Shown here piece after piece: positions 50,386-58,981 of a stretch of DNA of 64,000 nucleotides; position 1 is the stretch's first letter, and each line of letters begins with the position of its first letter. The notes under the pieces were generated by a model. The model was not told the origin of the DNA and searched no databases. It worked only from the letters and a program-made list of their open reading frames with translations. A program made the position numbers and the translations under genes. Origin of the DNA: Dactylosporangium vinaceum (GTDB lineage: Bacteria; Actinomycetota; Actinomycetes; Mycobacteriales; Micromonosporaceae); assembly GCF_019904175.1 (NCBI RefSeq), contig NZ_CP061913.1, positions 11,098,001 through 11,162,000 of the forward strand. The letters run 5' to 3'.

Positions 50386-51512
50386 GTTGCAACACGGTGG
50401 TTTCAGTTGGTGATGTTGAGAACTTGTGCGAGGCGTTGGGTTGGGGTGTCTCAGTTGAGGGTTTGGCGGACACGGTCGTTGAGCTGGGCGGCGACCGCGG
50501 TGAGGTGTTCGGGGCTGTGCCCGGCGAGGTCGTTGTCTTCTGGTTCGACCCGCGCTGTCAGGGGCTGTGCGGGTCGCAGCAATACACGGGCATGTCCGCG
50601 GCCGGGCCGAACTCGTGATGCCACGCCATCTCGGCGCCCTGACCCCAGGTCAGGGACCGTTTCAGGTGCTGCGGCAGGGTGGCCAGCAGCGCGTCACGGA
50701 CCACGTCGGCGCAGCGGCCGCGGTTGCCGGGGTGCGCGAGCAGGACGTAGCGGGTAGCCCGTTCGACGTGGGTGCCGATCGCCGAGCCGCCGTCCTTGCC
50801 GATGATCAGGTCACCTTCTCGATGCCCGGGCACCGCACGGTCGCCGACCTCAGCCGGGCGGTCGCTGATCATCAGCATCGGCGCGACGAACCGCGACCCG
50901 TGAGCGGTCGTGGTCCGCGGCCGGCGCACCGCCCGGCCGGTCCGCAACGCCGCCGCCAGCTCGCGGCGCAGCACACCCGGCCCTGGACGTAGAACGCCTG
51001 GTAGATCGTCTCGTGGGACCGGCGCAGCCGGGCACTGATCTGCCGCGGGCTGTGCCAGGTCACCAGGAGGTCCTGGACCACAGCACGCAGGGCCGGGTTC
51101 CCGGCCGGCTTCCGCAGTTTGGGCCGGGGGACGGCTGATACCCACCATCGTCAGGGTCACGGTTGCGGCGGATCTCCCGGCTGATCGTGCACCGCGATCG
51201 CCGCCTGCGACACCCCAGCCCGCACCGATCGGCGATCACCACCCGCTCATCGAGGGACAGGTATCGGACCGACCCCACCGGCGGCCGCGCCGCCGCAGCC
51301 TCGACAGCGCCCACCGCAGCAGCTTCCCGCCGCCACCGGCCACCCCGTCCGCTCCGCCACCCCGACCAGCGACACGCCACACCCGTCGGCACACCCTGCC
51401 CATCGAACTCGAAATACGCGGCGCGCTCGGCCAGCAGCGGCATGCAACCTTGCGGGCGACGACCCTCCCGGATCTCGAACATCACAACCCTGATCAGGTC
51501 ATGTGTTGCAAC
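50386..51512 (-). mobile_element. IS30-family insertion sequence, decayed
   Basis: The 1127-bp element is bounded by inverted repeats whose outer 10 bases are identical: GTTGCAACAC at 50386-50395 and its complement at 51503-51512, with weaker similarity inward. It contains one broken IS30-type transposase gene read on the minus strand. No clear target duplication was seen. The boundaries are inferred from the repeats. Confidence 0.75.
50405..51485 (-). pseudogene. IS30-family transposase, broken
   Basis: Read in pieces on the minus strand: an N-terminal HTH part (VRYLSLDERVVIADRCGLG; TISREIRRNRDPDDGGYQPS), a middle SARLRRSHETIYQAFYVQGR in another frame, and a catalytic part. The catalytic part has VPGHREGDLIIGKDGGSAIG, THVERATRYVLLAHPGNR and TWGQGAEMAWHHEFGPAADM. 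After CDPHSP a TGA (50558-50560) stands where relatives have Trp (PWQRGSNENTNG). The rest (SPEHLTAVAAQLNDR, TPTQRLAQVLN) is shifted, shortened and interrupted by another TGA. It cannot make an active enzyme. Confidence 0.85.
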
Positions 51513-51543
51513 GATCCCTTAAAACCGGGGACGGGGTATAAAT

Positions 51544-51580
51544 CCGATATGTCGCGGCGCGCCCGCGCCCGACATATCGG
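51544..51580. terminator. palindrome downstream of cphA
   Basis: CCGATATGTCG (51544-51554) and CGACATATCGG (51570-51580) are perfect 11-bp arms with a G+C-rich 15-base loop, 22 bases past the cphA stop. It is probably the cphBA terminator, though AT-rich arms of this kind could also be a protein-binding site or an element end. Confidence 0.5.
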
Positions 51581-51601
51581 CCCCGCACTAACAGCGGTGC
51601 G

Positions 51602-54265
51602 TCAGCCGGTGGCGGTCCAGGCCATCGGCCTGGTCGAGGAGGACGGGGCGGCGGTGGCGAGCTCCCCCGCATATTGGGCGCCGAGCGCCTCCAGCAGCGC
51701 CAGGACCGGTTCGATCTTCTCGTACAGCAGGAGGACGACGTCGCCGGGGTTGGCCAGGGACAGGGCGGCGGGGATGGCGTCGTCCACCGTCTCCACCTGG
51801 ATGCAGGTGGTCGCGGGGGCTACCGCCAGCAGCTCCGTGCGGACCAGGTCGGGGACTTCTCCGCGGGCCCGGCCCCGGCGGTCGGCGTCCTCGTACAGGA
51901 CCACGCGGGTGAAGCGGGTGGCCACTACGGTGGCTGACTCGCGGAGCAGGTCGTCGCGGCGGTCGCCGGGCAGCGTTATCGCGGCCACCGCGCGGTTGCC
52001 GCCCCACACCCGGTCGACCAGGTCGCTGACGGCGGCTATCGCGGCCGGGTTGTGGGCGTAGTCGAGCAGGATGTCGACCTCGCCGCGGCGCAGGAGGGTG
52101 CCGCGGCCGGGGTTGTCGGTGGGGGTTGCGCCGAAGGTGCGCAGGCGCTCGGCCAGGCTGGTCGTCGTGACGCCCAGGACGCGGGCGGCGGCGGTGGCGG
52201 CCAGGGCGTTGGCCACCAGGTGCCGTGCCGCGCCGCCGAAGGCGGTGCCCAGTTCGTGGGCGGCCAGCAGGGGGATCCAGCGCCGGCCGGTCAGCTCGAC
52301 GAGCCAGCCGTCGGCCAGGAGGTAGGCGCGGCCGCCGGAGTCCCAGTGGCGGCGGACCAGGGGGTTGCGGGGGTCCAGGGAGCACCAGATGATCTCGCGG
52401 CCGGGGAAGTCCAGCTCGCTGCTGCGGGGGTCGTCGGCGTTGAGGATGACGGCGCCGCCCTCGCGGACGCGTTCGGCCACTACCGACTTCAGGTTGACCA
52501 GCTCGTCGATGCTCTCGATGCCGTCCTGGCCCAAGTGGTCGGAGGAGAGGTTGGTGATGATGCCGACGTCGCTCCAGTCGTAGCCCAGGCCCTGGCGGAG
52601 CAGGCCGCCGCGGGCGGTCTCCAGGACTGCCGCATCGACCGTCGGGTCGCCCAGCACGACCCGGGCGGAGCGGGGGCCGGTGGCGTCGGCGTGCTGGATC
52701 AGGCGGCCGCCGACCATCACGCCATCGGTTGTCGTCACGCCCACGCGCAGGCCGGCCCCGGCCAGGAGGTGGGCGGTCAGGCGGGCGACGGTGGTCTTGC
52801 CATTGGTGCCGGTGATGGCGACGATCGGGATGCGCGACGGGGTGCCGGCCGGGTAGAGGGCGTCGACGATCGCCGCGCCCACGTCGTGCTGGTCCAGGTG
52901 CATGCGCAGGCCGGGGGCGGCGTTGACCTCGATCACGCCGCCCCGGCGCAGCGGGAGCTCCTCGGCGATGTCGGGCAGGCGCATGTCGATGCCCGCGATG
53001 TCCAGGCCGACCAGGCCGGCGACGCGGCGGCACAGGTCGGCGACCGAGGGGTGGACGAGCTTGGTGACGTCGACGCTGGTACCGCCGGTGGAGAGGTTGG
53101 CGTTGTCGCGCAGCCACACCGTCGTGCCCTCGGCGGGCACGTCGCGCACCGTGAAGCCCTGGCGGTCCAGGAGCGTCTCGGCGACGTCGTCGATCGCGAG
53201 CCGGGTGAGCGCGCGGGCGTGGCCGTCGCCGCGCCGCGGGTCCTCGTTGGCCCGGGCGATCAGGCCGGTGATGTCGGTGCGGCCGTCGCCCGTCACGTGC
53301 GCGGGGACCCGCTCGGCGGCCGCGACGATCTCGCCGCCGACGGTCAGCACCCGGTAGTCGCGGCCCTCGACCTGGCGCTCCACGACGGCGTCGCCGCCGT
53401 CCGCGGTGGCGGCGGCGAAGGCGGCCCGGACCGCGTCCGGCGAGTCGACGCCCAGGTACACGTGCTGACCCTGCCGGCCCCCGCGCGGCTTGACGACGAC
53501 CGGCGCTCCGAGCTGCGCGAAGAGCCGCACGGCCTGGTCCGCGGTGGCGGCCGGGCCGCCGGCCGGGACCGGGACGCCGGCGTCCTCGAGCAGGCGGCGG
53601 GTGAGCTCCTTGTCGGCGGCGATGTCCACGCCGATGGCCGAGGTCTGATCGGTGAGGGCGGCCCAGACGAGCCGGCGGTGGCGGCCGTACCCCAGCCGCA
53701 GCAGACTCAGGTCGCCGACCCGCTCGACGGGGATGCCGCGGGCGCGGGCCGCCTCGGCGATCGCCTGGGTGGACGGGCCCGGCTTCTCGCGCTCGTACTG
53801 CCGGCGCAGCTCCTCCAGATCGAGTGCGGGCGGCTCCGTGCCACGCACGAGGGGTACCACCACATCAATCGCTTTTTGCAGGAGAAGGCGGGAAAGCGAG
53901 GACTCGGCGGGCTCGTCCACCGGGCACTCCATGAGCACGTCGAAGGCGGAGGGGTCCTCGGTGCCCACGGTGCGGCCGAAGTTGACCCCGCGGCCGATGA
54001 GGTTGGACAGCTCGATGGCCATGTGCTCGGCGGTGTGGCCGAAGTAGGTGCCGCCGTACAGCCGCTTGACGAACCCGCCCGGCGTCCCCGCCGCGCAGTG
54101 GTGCTCGGCCAGGCCCGGCAGCAGGTCGAGCAGCCGCTCCGGCAGGCCCGGGAAGTCACAGGTCTCGCGGCCGGTGAGGTCGTCGAGGAGGACCCGGGTC
54201 ACCTGGACCGGCCGGTCGAGGTACCGGTTCGGCCCCCGCAGGCGGCGGCTGTCTTCAATACGCAT
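51602..54265 (-). CDS. cphA: cyanophycin synthetase
   Basis: CphA builds the storage polymer multi-L-arginyl-poly-L-aspartate with ATP. The 887-residue protein has the N-terminal CphA domain (~1-160, FVKRLYGGTYFGHTAEHMAI). An ATP-grasp domain follows (~215-480; PVVVKPRGGRQGQHVYLG, GIDMRLPDIAEELPLRRGGV, EVNAAPGLRMHLDQH), then a Mur-ligase domain (~490-880; VAITGTNGKTTVARLTAHLL, TNLSSDHLGQDGI, LDYAHNPAAIAAV). All three domains needed for polymer growth are present. It follows cphB with an 11-base overlap. Confidence 0.94.
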   Translation of the reverse strand: MRIEDSRRLRGPNRYLDRPVQVTRVLLDDLTGRETCDFPGLPERLLDLLPGLAEHHCAAGTPGGFVKRLYGGTYFGHTAEHMAIELSNLIGRGVNFGRTVGTEDPSAFDVLMECPVDEPAESSLSRLLLQKAIDVVVPLVRGTEPPALDLEELRRQYEREKPGPSTQAIAEAARARGIPVERVGDLSLLRLGYGRHRRLVWAALTDQTSAIGVDIAADKELTRRLLEDAGVPVPAGGPAATADQAVRLFAQLGAPVVVKPRGGRQGQHVYLGVDSPDAVRAAFAAATADGGDAVVERQVEGRDYRVLTVGGEIVAAAERVPAHVTGDGRTDITGLIARANEDPRRGDGHARALTRLAIDDVAETLLDRQGFTVRDVPAEGTTVWLRDNANLSTGGTSVDVTKLVHPSVADLCRRVAGLVGLDIAGIDMRLPDIAEELPLRRGGVIEVNAAPGLRMHLDQHDVGAAIVDALYPAGTPSRIPIVAITGTNGKTTVARLTAHLLAGAGLRVGVTTTDGVMVGGRLIQHADATGPRSARVVLGDPTVDAAVLETARGGLLRQGLGYDWSDVGIITNLSSDHLGQDGIESIDELVNLKSVVAERVREGGAVILNADDPRSSELDFPGREIIWCSLDPRNPLVRRHWDSGGRAYLLADGWLVELTGRRWIPLLAAHELGTAFGGAARHLVANALAATAAARVLGVTTTSLAERLRTFGATPTDNPGRGTLLRRGEVDILLDYAHNPAAIAAVSDLVDRVWGGNRAVAAITLPGDRRDDLLRESATVVATRFTRVVLYEDADRRGRARGEVPDLVRTELLAVAPATTCIQVETVDDAIPAALSLANPGDVVLLLYEKIEPVLALLEALGAQYAGELATAAPSSSTRPMAWTATG

Positions 54266-55079
54266 GATCCTCTTCTGCTTTCCTCTTCGGGGCCCGCTCG
54301 GTCAGGTCGAACCAGTGCCCGGCCGGCAGGACGTGCAGTTGGACGCCGTACAGCGCGATCGGGCCGCCCAGCTCGTCGGCGAACCCGGCCGTGGGGCACT
54401 GGATGTCCCGGGCCTGGCCGGCGTCGATCACGGTCACCGTGCCGCGCCCGAGCACCTCGAACGAGTCGCCGTCGACGAGGATCGCGGTGTTCTCGTCGAT
54501 GCCGAGACCGAGCTCGTGCGGGAACATCGCGATGGCGCTGAGCAGCCGGTTGAGCCGCCCGCGCTCGGCGAAGTGCATGTCGATGAGCACGCCGGGCAGG
54601 AACTCCATCCCGGGGCCGGTGCGCACGCTGCCCGTGCTCACGGTGGCGAGACTCCCGCCGAGGATCATGGTGCTGGACATCATCGCGGCGCCCGCGCTGG
54701 TGCCGGCCAGGATCATGCCCTCGGCCAGCCGCGCGTGCAGCGCCTTGTCGACCTTGGTGCCGCCCAGCACGGTGGTGATCCGCAGCTGGTCACCGCCGGT
54801 GAAGAACACGCCGGAGGCCCGCTCGATCACGGCGACGGCCGGTTCGCCGTTGGCGTCCTCGCGCGACGCGAGGCGCAGCGCCGTGACGCGCTGGGCGCCG
54901 AGCCGGTGGAGGACCTCGGCGTACTCCTGCTCGCGCTCCCCCGGGCTCTCGCTCGCCGTGGCGATCACCACCAGGTGTGCGTCGCTCCCGCCGGCGAGCA
55001 GCACGAAGCGCTCGAGGATCTCGTCGTCGCCGGCGTCGTGGCTCTCCGCGCCCCCGATGACGAGCAGCTTTCCCGGCAT
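54255..55079 (-). CDS. cphB: cyanophycinase
   Basis: CphB cuts cyanophycin to beta-Asp-Arg dipeptides. The 274-residue S51-family serine peptidase has LLVIGGAESHDAGDDEILER, GVFFTGGDQLRITTVLGGTK, the nucleophile motif AGTSAGAAMMSSTMI (Ser ~117) and FLPGVLIDMHFAERGRLNRL with a conserved His. It is an intracellular type with no signal peptide. ATG 55079 has a GGAGGTGGG site; an upstream in-frame extension of 46 residues has no support. cphB precedes and overlaps cphA, so synthesis and breakdown are co-expressed. Confidence 0.94.
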   Translation of the reverse strand: MPGKLLVIGGAESHDAGDDEILERFVLLAGGSDAHLVVIATASESPGEREQEYAEVLHRLGAQRVTALRLASREDANGEPAVAVIERASGVFFTGGDQLRITTVLGGTKVDKALHARLAEGMILAGTSAGAAMMSSTMILGGSLATVSTGSVRTGPGMEFLPGVLIDMHFAERGRLNRLLSAIAMFPHELGLGIDENTAILVDGDSFEVLGRGTVTVIDAGQARDIQCPTAGFADELGGPIALYGVQLHVLPAGHWFDLTERAPKRKAEEDHAY

Positions 55080-55194
55080 CCCACCTCCACAACCCCTACA
55101 TCTTGCAAACCGACCGCGCCGGGCGTCCGAGGTTTGCCGGGATCGGGGTTTCGAAATTGTTCGGTACTTGGTCGAGGATGTGCGGTCATCGCCA

Positions 55195-55223
55195 TTGCGC
55201 ATCGATACACGTCTCACTACAGT
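55195..55223 (+). promoter_or_regulatory. promoter of the alpha-L-rhamnosidase gene
   Basis: TTGCGC (55195-55200) and TACAGT (55218-55223) are 17 bases apart. Transcription would begin near 55230, just before the twin operators. Confidence 0.55.
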
Positions 55224-55241
55224 GAGCGCACTATCCGGATA

Positions 55242-55266
55242 TGAAACGTTTTAATGAAACGTTTCA
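55242..55266 (+). promoter_or_regulatory. twin LacI-type operators upstream of the GH78 gene
   Basis: TGAAACGTTTTA (55242-55253) and TGAAACGTTTCA (55255-55266) are adjacent near-identical palindromes. The second is perfect and fits the TGAAACGTTTCA consensus of LacI-family sugar repressors. They lie between the predicted start site and the ribosome binding site (AAGGAG, 55268-55273), the right place for repression. No LacI gene is in the window. Confidence 0.75.
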
Positions 55267-55278
55267 GAAGGAGCCGTC

Positions 55279-58200
55279 ATGCCGTTGCCAAAACGAACAC
55301 GCGCGGCCGCCACCGCGCTGATCGCCACCGCCGCGCTCGTCCTCGTCGCACCGCCCCCGCCGGCCCGGGCGGCCACACCCGTCTCCCTGAGCGGATCGCA
55401 CTGGATCTGGTATCCCGAGGGCGATCCCCACGTGAGCGTGCCCGCCGGGTTCCGGTACTTCCGCAAGTCCTTCACCGTCCCCGCCGGGACCGTCAGCGAC
55501 GCCCAGCTCGTCGTCACCGGTGACGACACCGTCGACGTGTGGCTGAACGGCAAGCCGCTCGCCGGCTCCCAGCGGGCCACGGACTCGTGGAAGAGCGCCG
55601 TGTACGTCGATCTCCAGAGCGCGCTGACAAGCGGTACCAACACCATTGCCCTGGCTTCGAAGAACACCACCGCCGGACCGGCCGGCGTGCTCGGGCACGT
55701 GCACGTCGCCACGAGCGGCGGGACCACCGATCTCGTGACCGACGCCGGCTGGAAGACCGCGCAGAGCGCTCCGGCCGGCTGGGAGCAGCCCGGGTTCGGC
55801 GACGGCGGGTGGGCCGCCGCGCTCGACCTCGGCCTCTACGGCTCCTCCCCCTGGAACACCTCCGTGGTGCTGCCCGACACCGGCGCCGCCTCGCCGCTGA
55901 GCGTGGCTTCGGCGACGGTGGAGCACGCGACGAACCCGCTCGGCATCGACGCGGCGCAGCCCCGCTTCGGCTGGAAGCTGGCCGGGTCGGCGGCGCCGGG
56001 CGCGTATCAGATCCAGGTCTCCACCAGCAGCGCCAACACCGCCGACGTCTGGGACAGCGGCCGGGTGGCGTCGAGCAGCCAGGTGGACGTCGCCTACGGC
56101 GGGCCGGCCCTGAGCAGCCTGCGGAAGTACTTCTGGCGCGTGCGGGCCTGGGACACGCAGGGCCGGGCCGGGGCGTGGAGCGCGACCCAGTCGTTCGAGA
56201 CCGCCCTGCGCACGCCGGCCACCGAGTGGACCGGGGACTTCATCGGCCAGCCGTCAGTCAACGCCGATGTCGCCGGAGCCACCTGGATCTGGTACCCCGA
56301 GGGCGACCCCGCCACCGAAGCGCCCGCGGCCACCAGATACTTCCGCCGCACGTTCACCCTCGCCGGTGCGCCCGCGAGCGCCACACTGGTCGTGACCGGC
56401 GACGACACGGCCGACGTCTGGGTCAACGGCGTGCAGCTCAGCTCCTCGCCGCGGGTCACCGACTCGTGGAAGCGGGCGGCGACCATCGACCTCGGCGGGC
56501 GCCTCACGGCCGGGACCAACACGATCGCGATCGCCGGCCAGAACACCACCGTCTCACCCGCGGGGATGATCGCCAAGCTGTTCCTGCCGGGCCAGACGAT
56601 CAGCACCGACACCGCCTGGAAAGCGTTCAACAGCGCCCCGAGCGGCTGGAACACCACCGGCTTCAACGACTCGGGCTGGCCCGCGGCCAAGGCCCTCGCG
56701 ACCTACGGCAGCGGCCCGTGGGGCTCCAACGTCGTGGTCAGCAAGCCGTCGCCGCTGCTGCGCAAGGGCTTCACGGTGAGCAAGGCGGTCGCGTCGGCCC
56801 GCCTGCTGACCACCGCGCTCGGCCTGCACGAGACCCGGCTCAACGGGGCGAAGGTCGGCGGCGACGTCCTGGCGCCGGGGTGGACCGACTACAACAAGCG
56901 GGTGCAGTACAAGGAGTACGACGTCACCGGGCAGATCCGCCAGGGTGCCAACGCACTCGGCGCCTACGTCGGCAACGGGTGGTACTCCGGGAACGTCGGC
57001 TTCGCCGGCACCGCCATCTACGGCCCGCAGCCCTGGTACTCCGCGCAGCTGCTCATCACCTTCACCGACGGCACCACGCAGACGGTCCGGACCGACAGCA
57101 CCTGGAAGGTGACGACCGGCCCGATCCGCGCCGACGACCTCTACGGCGGCGAGTCCTACGACGCCCGGTCGGTGATCGCGGGCTGGGACGGCCCGAGCTT
57201 CGACGACAGCGCCTGGCCGGCCGTGGCCGTGCGCAGCGGCACCAAGCCCAACCTGGTCGCCCAGGTCGACAACGGGGTGACGGTGCAGCAGGAGTTCCGC
57301 CCGGTCGCGATCACCCAGCCGCAGTCCGGCGTGTGGGTGCTCGACCTCGGCCAGAACTTCACCGGCTGGGACCGGCTCACGATGAGCGCGCCGGCCGGGA
57401 CCACTGTGCAGCTGCGCCACGCCGAGGTCCTCAACCCGGACGGGACGATCTACACCGCGAACCTGCGGGGGGCGGCGGCGACGGACCGGTACACCTTCAG
57501 CGGCTCCGGCACCGAGACCTACGAGCCGCGGTTCACCGTGCACGGCTACCGGTACGTGGAGCTGACCGGCCTGCCGGCCGGCTTCACCCCGACCGCCGAC
57601 ACGCTCACCGGCCGCGCGGCCTGGCAGACCGGCGCCCAGTCCGGCACGTTCAGCACGTCGAACGCCATGCTCAACCAGCTCGCCAAGAACATCCTGTGGG
57701 GCGAGCGCGACAACATGCTCACGATCCCGACCGACTGCCCGCAGCGCGACGAGCGGCTCGGCTGGACCGGTGACATCGCCGCGTTCGTGGCCACGTCGAC
57801 ATTCAACCTGGACGTGCACAACTTCCTCGACAAGTTCACCGATGACCTGGTCGACGCCCAGCACGCCGACGGCGCGTTCACGGACGTGGCCCCGGGCGTG
57901 TCGGCCGGCGCCGGGACCGCGGGCTGGGGCGATGCCGGGGTGATCGTGCCCTACACCCTGTGGCAGCGGTACGGGGACATCAAGGTGGTGAACGATCACT
58001 TCGACGCCATGGCCAAGTGGGTCGACTACCTGAAGAGCACGTCGGGCGCCGACCTGATCCGCAACCAGACCACGTACGGCGACTGGCTCAACGTCAACGA
58101 CAACACCGCGCAGGACGTCGTCTCCACCGCGTTCTTCGGATGGTCGGCCCGGCTTGTCGCGCGCATGGCCGCCGCCACGGGCCGCACCGCCCAGGCGACC

Positions 58201-58941
58201 TCCTACGGCCAGCTCGCCGACCAGGTAGCGGCCGCCTTCACGAACCGGTTCGTGGCGGCCGACGGTACCGTCAGCGGCAACACCCAGACCGGCTACGTCA
58301 TGGCCCTCGCCTTCGGCCTGCTGCCCGCCAACCGCGTCCAGGCGGCGGCGGACCGGCTGGCGGCGAAGGTGAGCGCGACCGGCGGCCACCTCTCGGTCGG
58401 CTTCCTGGGCGTCGAGAACCTCCTGCCGGTCCTGGCCGCCTACGGCCACGCCGACACCGCGTACACGATCCTGATGCAGCCCGGCTTCCCCGGCTGGGGC
58501 TACCAGATCTCGAAGGGCGCCACCACGATCTGGGAGCGCTGGGACGGCATCCGGACCGACGGCACCTTCAACGACCCCGGCATGAACTCCTTCAACCACT
58601 ACGGCCTCGGCTCGGTCGGCGACTTCCTGTACCGCCAGGTCGGCGGCGTCTCCCCGGCCGCACCGGGCTACAGCGCCCTGACGATCGCCCCCATCCCGGG
58701 CGGCGGCCTGACGTCGGCCAAGTCGTCCTACGACACCCCGTACGGCAGCGCGGTCAGCGACTGGTCGATCTCCGGCGGCACGCTCACCCTCCGGGTGACG
58801 GTCCCGACCGGCGCCACGGCCACGGTCAAGGTTCCGACGTCGAACGCCGCCTCCGTCACCGCCCCCGCCCAGGCCGTCCCGTCCGGTCCGGCCACCTACT
58901 ACCTGCCCGCGGGCTCGTACACCTTCACCGCCGGCGCCTGA
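55279..58941 (+). CDS. secreted alpha-L-rhamnosidase (GH78)
   Basis: This 1220-residue enzyme would release L-rhamnose from plant or microbial glycans. A signal peptide (ALIATAALVLVAPPPPARAA) precedes two copies of a jelly-roll domain, ~38-185 (HWIWYPEGDPHVSVPAGFRY) and ~335-465 (TWIWYPEGDPATEAPAATRY). An Ig-like Bac_rhamnosid_N segment lies between them. The GH78 barrel (~800-1130) has DCPQRDERLGWTGDIAAF with the catalytic acid and AFTDVAPGVSAGAGTAGWGD, then GATTIWERWDGIRTDG. A C-terminal beta domain ends it. The twin operators upstream suggest sugar induction. Confidence 0.92.
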   Translation: MPLPKRTRAAATALIATAALVLVAPPPPARAATPVSLSGSHWIWYPEGDPHVSVPAGFRYFRKSFTVPAGTVSDAQLVVTGDDTVDVWLNGKPLAGSQRATDSWKSAVYVDLQSALTSGTNTIALASKNTTAGPAGVLGHVHVATSGGTTDLVTDAGWKTAQSAPAGWEQPGFGDGGWAAALDLGLYGSSPWNTSVVLPDTGAASPLSVASATVEHATNPLGIDAAQPRFGWKLAGSAAPGAYQIQVSTSSANTADVWDSGRVASSSQVDVAYGGPALSSLRKYFWRVRAWDTQGRAGAWSATQSFETALRTPATEWTGDFIGQPSVNADVAGATWIWYPEGDPATEAPAATRYFRRTFTLAGAPASATLVVTGDDTADVWVNGVQLSSSPRVTDSWKRAATIDLGGRLTAGTNTIAIAGQNTTVSPAGMIAKLFLPGQTISTDTAWKAFNSAPSGWNTTGFNDSGWPAAKALATYGSGPWGSNVVVSKPSPLLRKGFTVSKAVASARLLTTALGLHETRLNGAKVGGDVLAPGWTDYNKRVQYKEYDVTGQIRQGANALGAYVGNGWYSGNVGFAGTAIYGPQPWYSAQLLITFTDGTTQTVRTDSTWKVTTGPIRADDLYGGESYDARSVIAGWDGPSFDDSAWPAVAVRSGTKPNLVAQVDNGVTVQQEFRPVAITQPQSGVWVLDLGQNFTGWDRLTMSAPAGTTVQLRHAEVLNPDGTIYTANLRGAAATDRYTFSGSGTETYEPRFTVHGYRYVELTGLPAGFTPTADTLTGRAAWQTGAQSGTFSTSNAMLNQLAKNILWGERDNMLTIPTDCPQRDERLGWTGDIAAFVATSTFNLDVHNFLDKFTDDLVDAQHADGAFTDVAPGVSAGAGTAGWGDAGVIVPYTLWQRYGDIKVVNDHFDAMAKWVDYLKSTSGADLIRNQTTYGDWLNVNDNTAQDVVSTAFFGWSARLVARMAAATGRTAQATSYGQLADQVAAAFTNRFVAADGTVSGNTQTGYVMALAFGLLPANRVQAAADRLAAKVSATGGHLSVGFLGVENLLPVLAAYGHADTAYTILMQPGFPGWGYQISKGATTIWERWDGIRTDGTFNDPGMNSFNHYGLGSVGDFLYRQVGGVSPAAPGYSALTIAPIPGGGLTSAKSSYDTPYGSAVSDWSISGGTLTLRVTVPTGATATVKVPTSNAASVTAPAQAVPSGPATYYLPAGSYTFTAGA

Positions 58942-58981
58942 GGTTCACCGGCCCCTGACGAACGCCGCGGGACTCGGCGTC

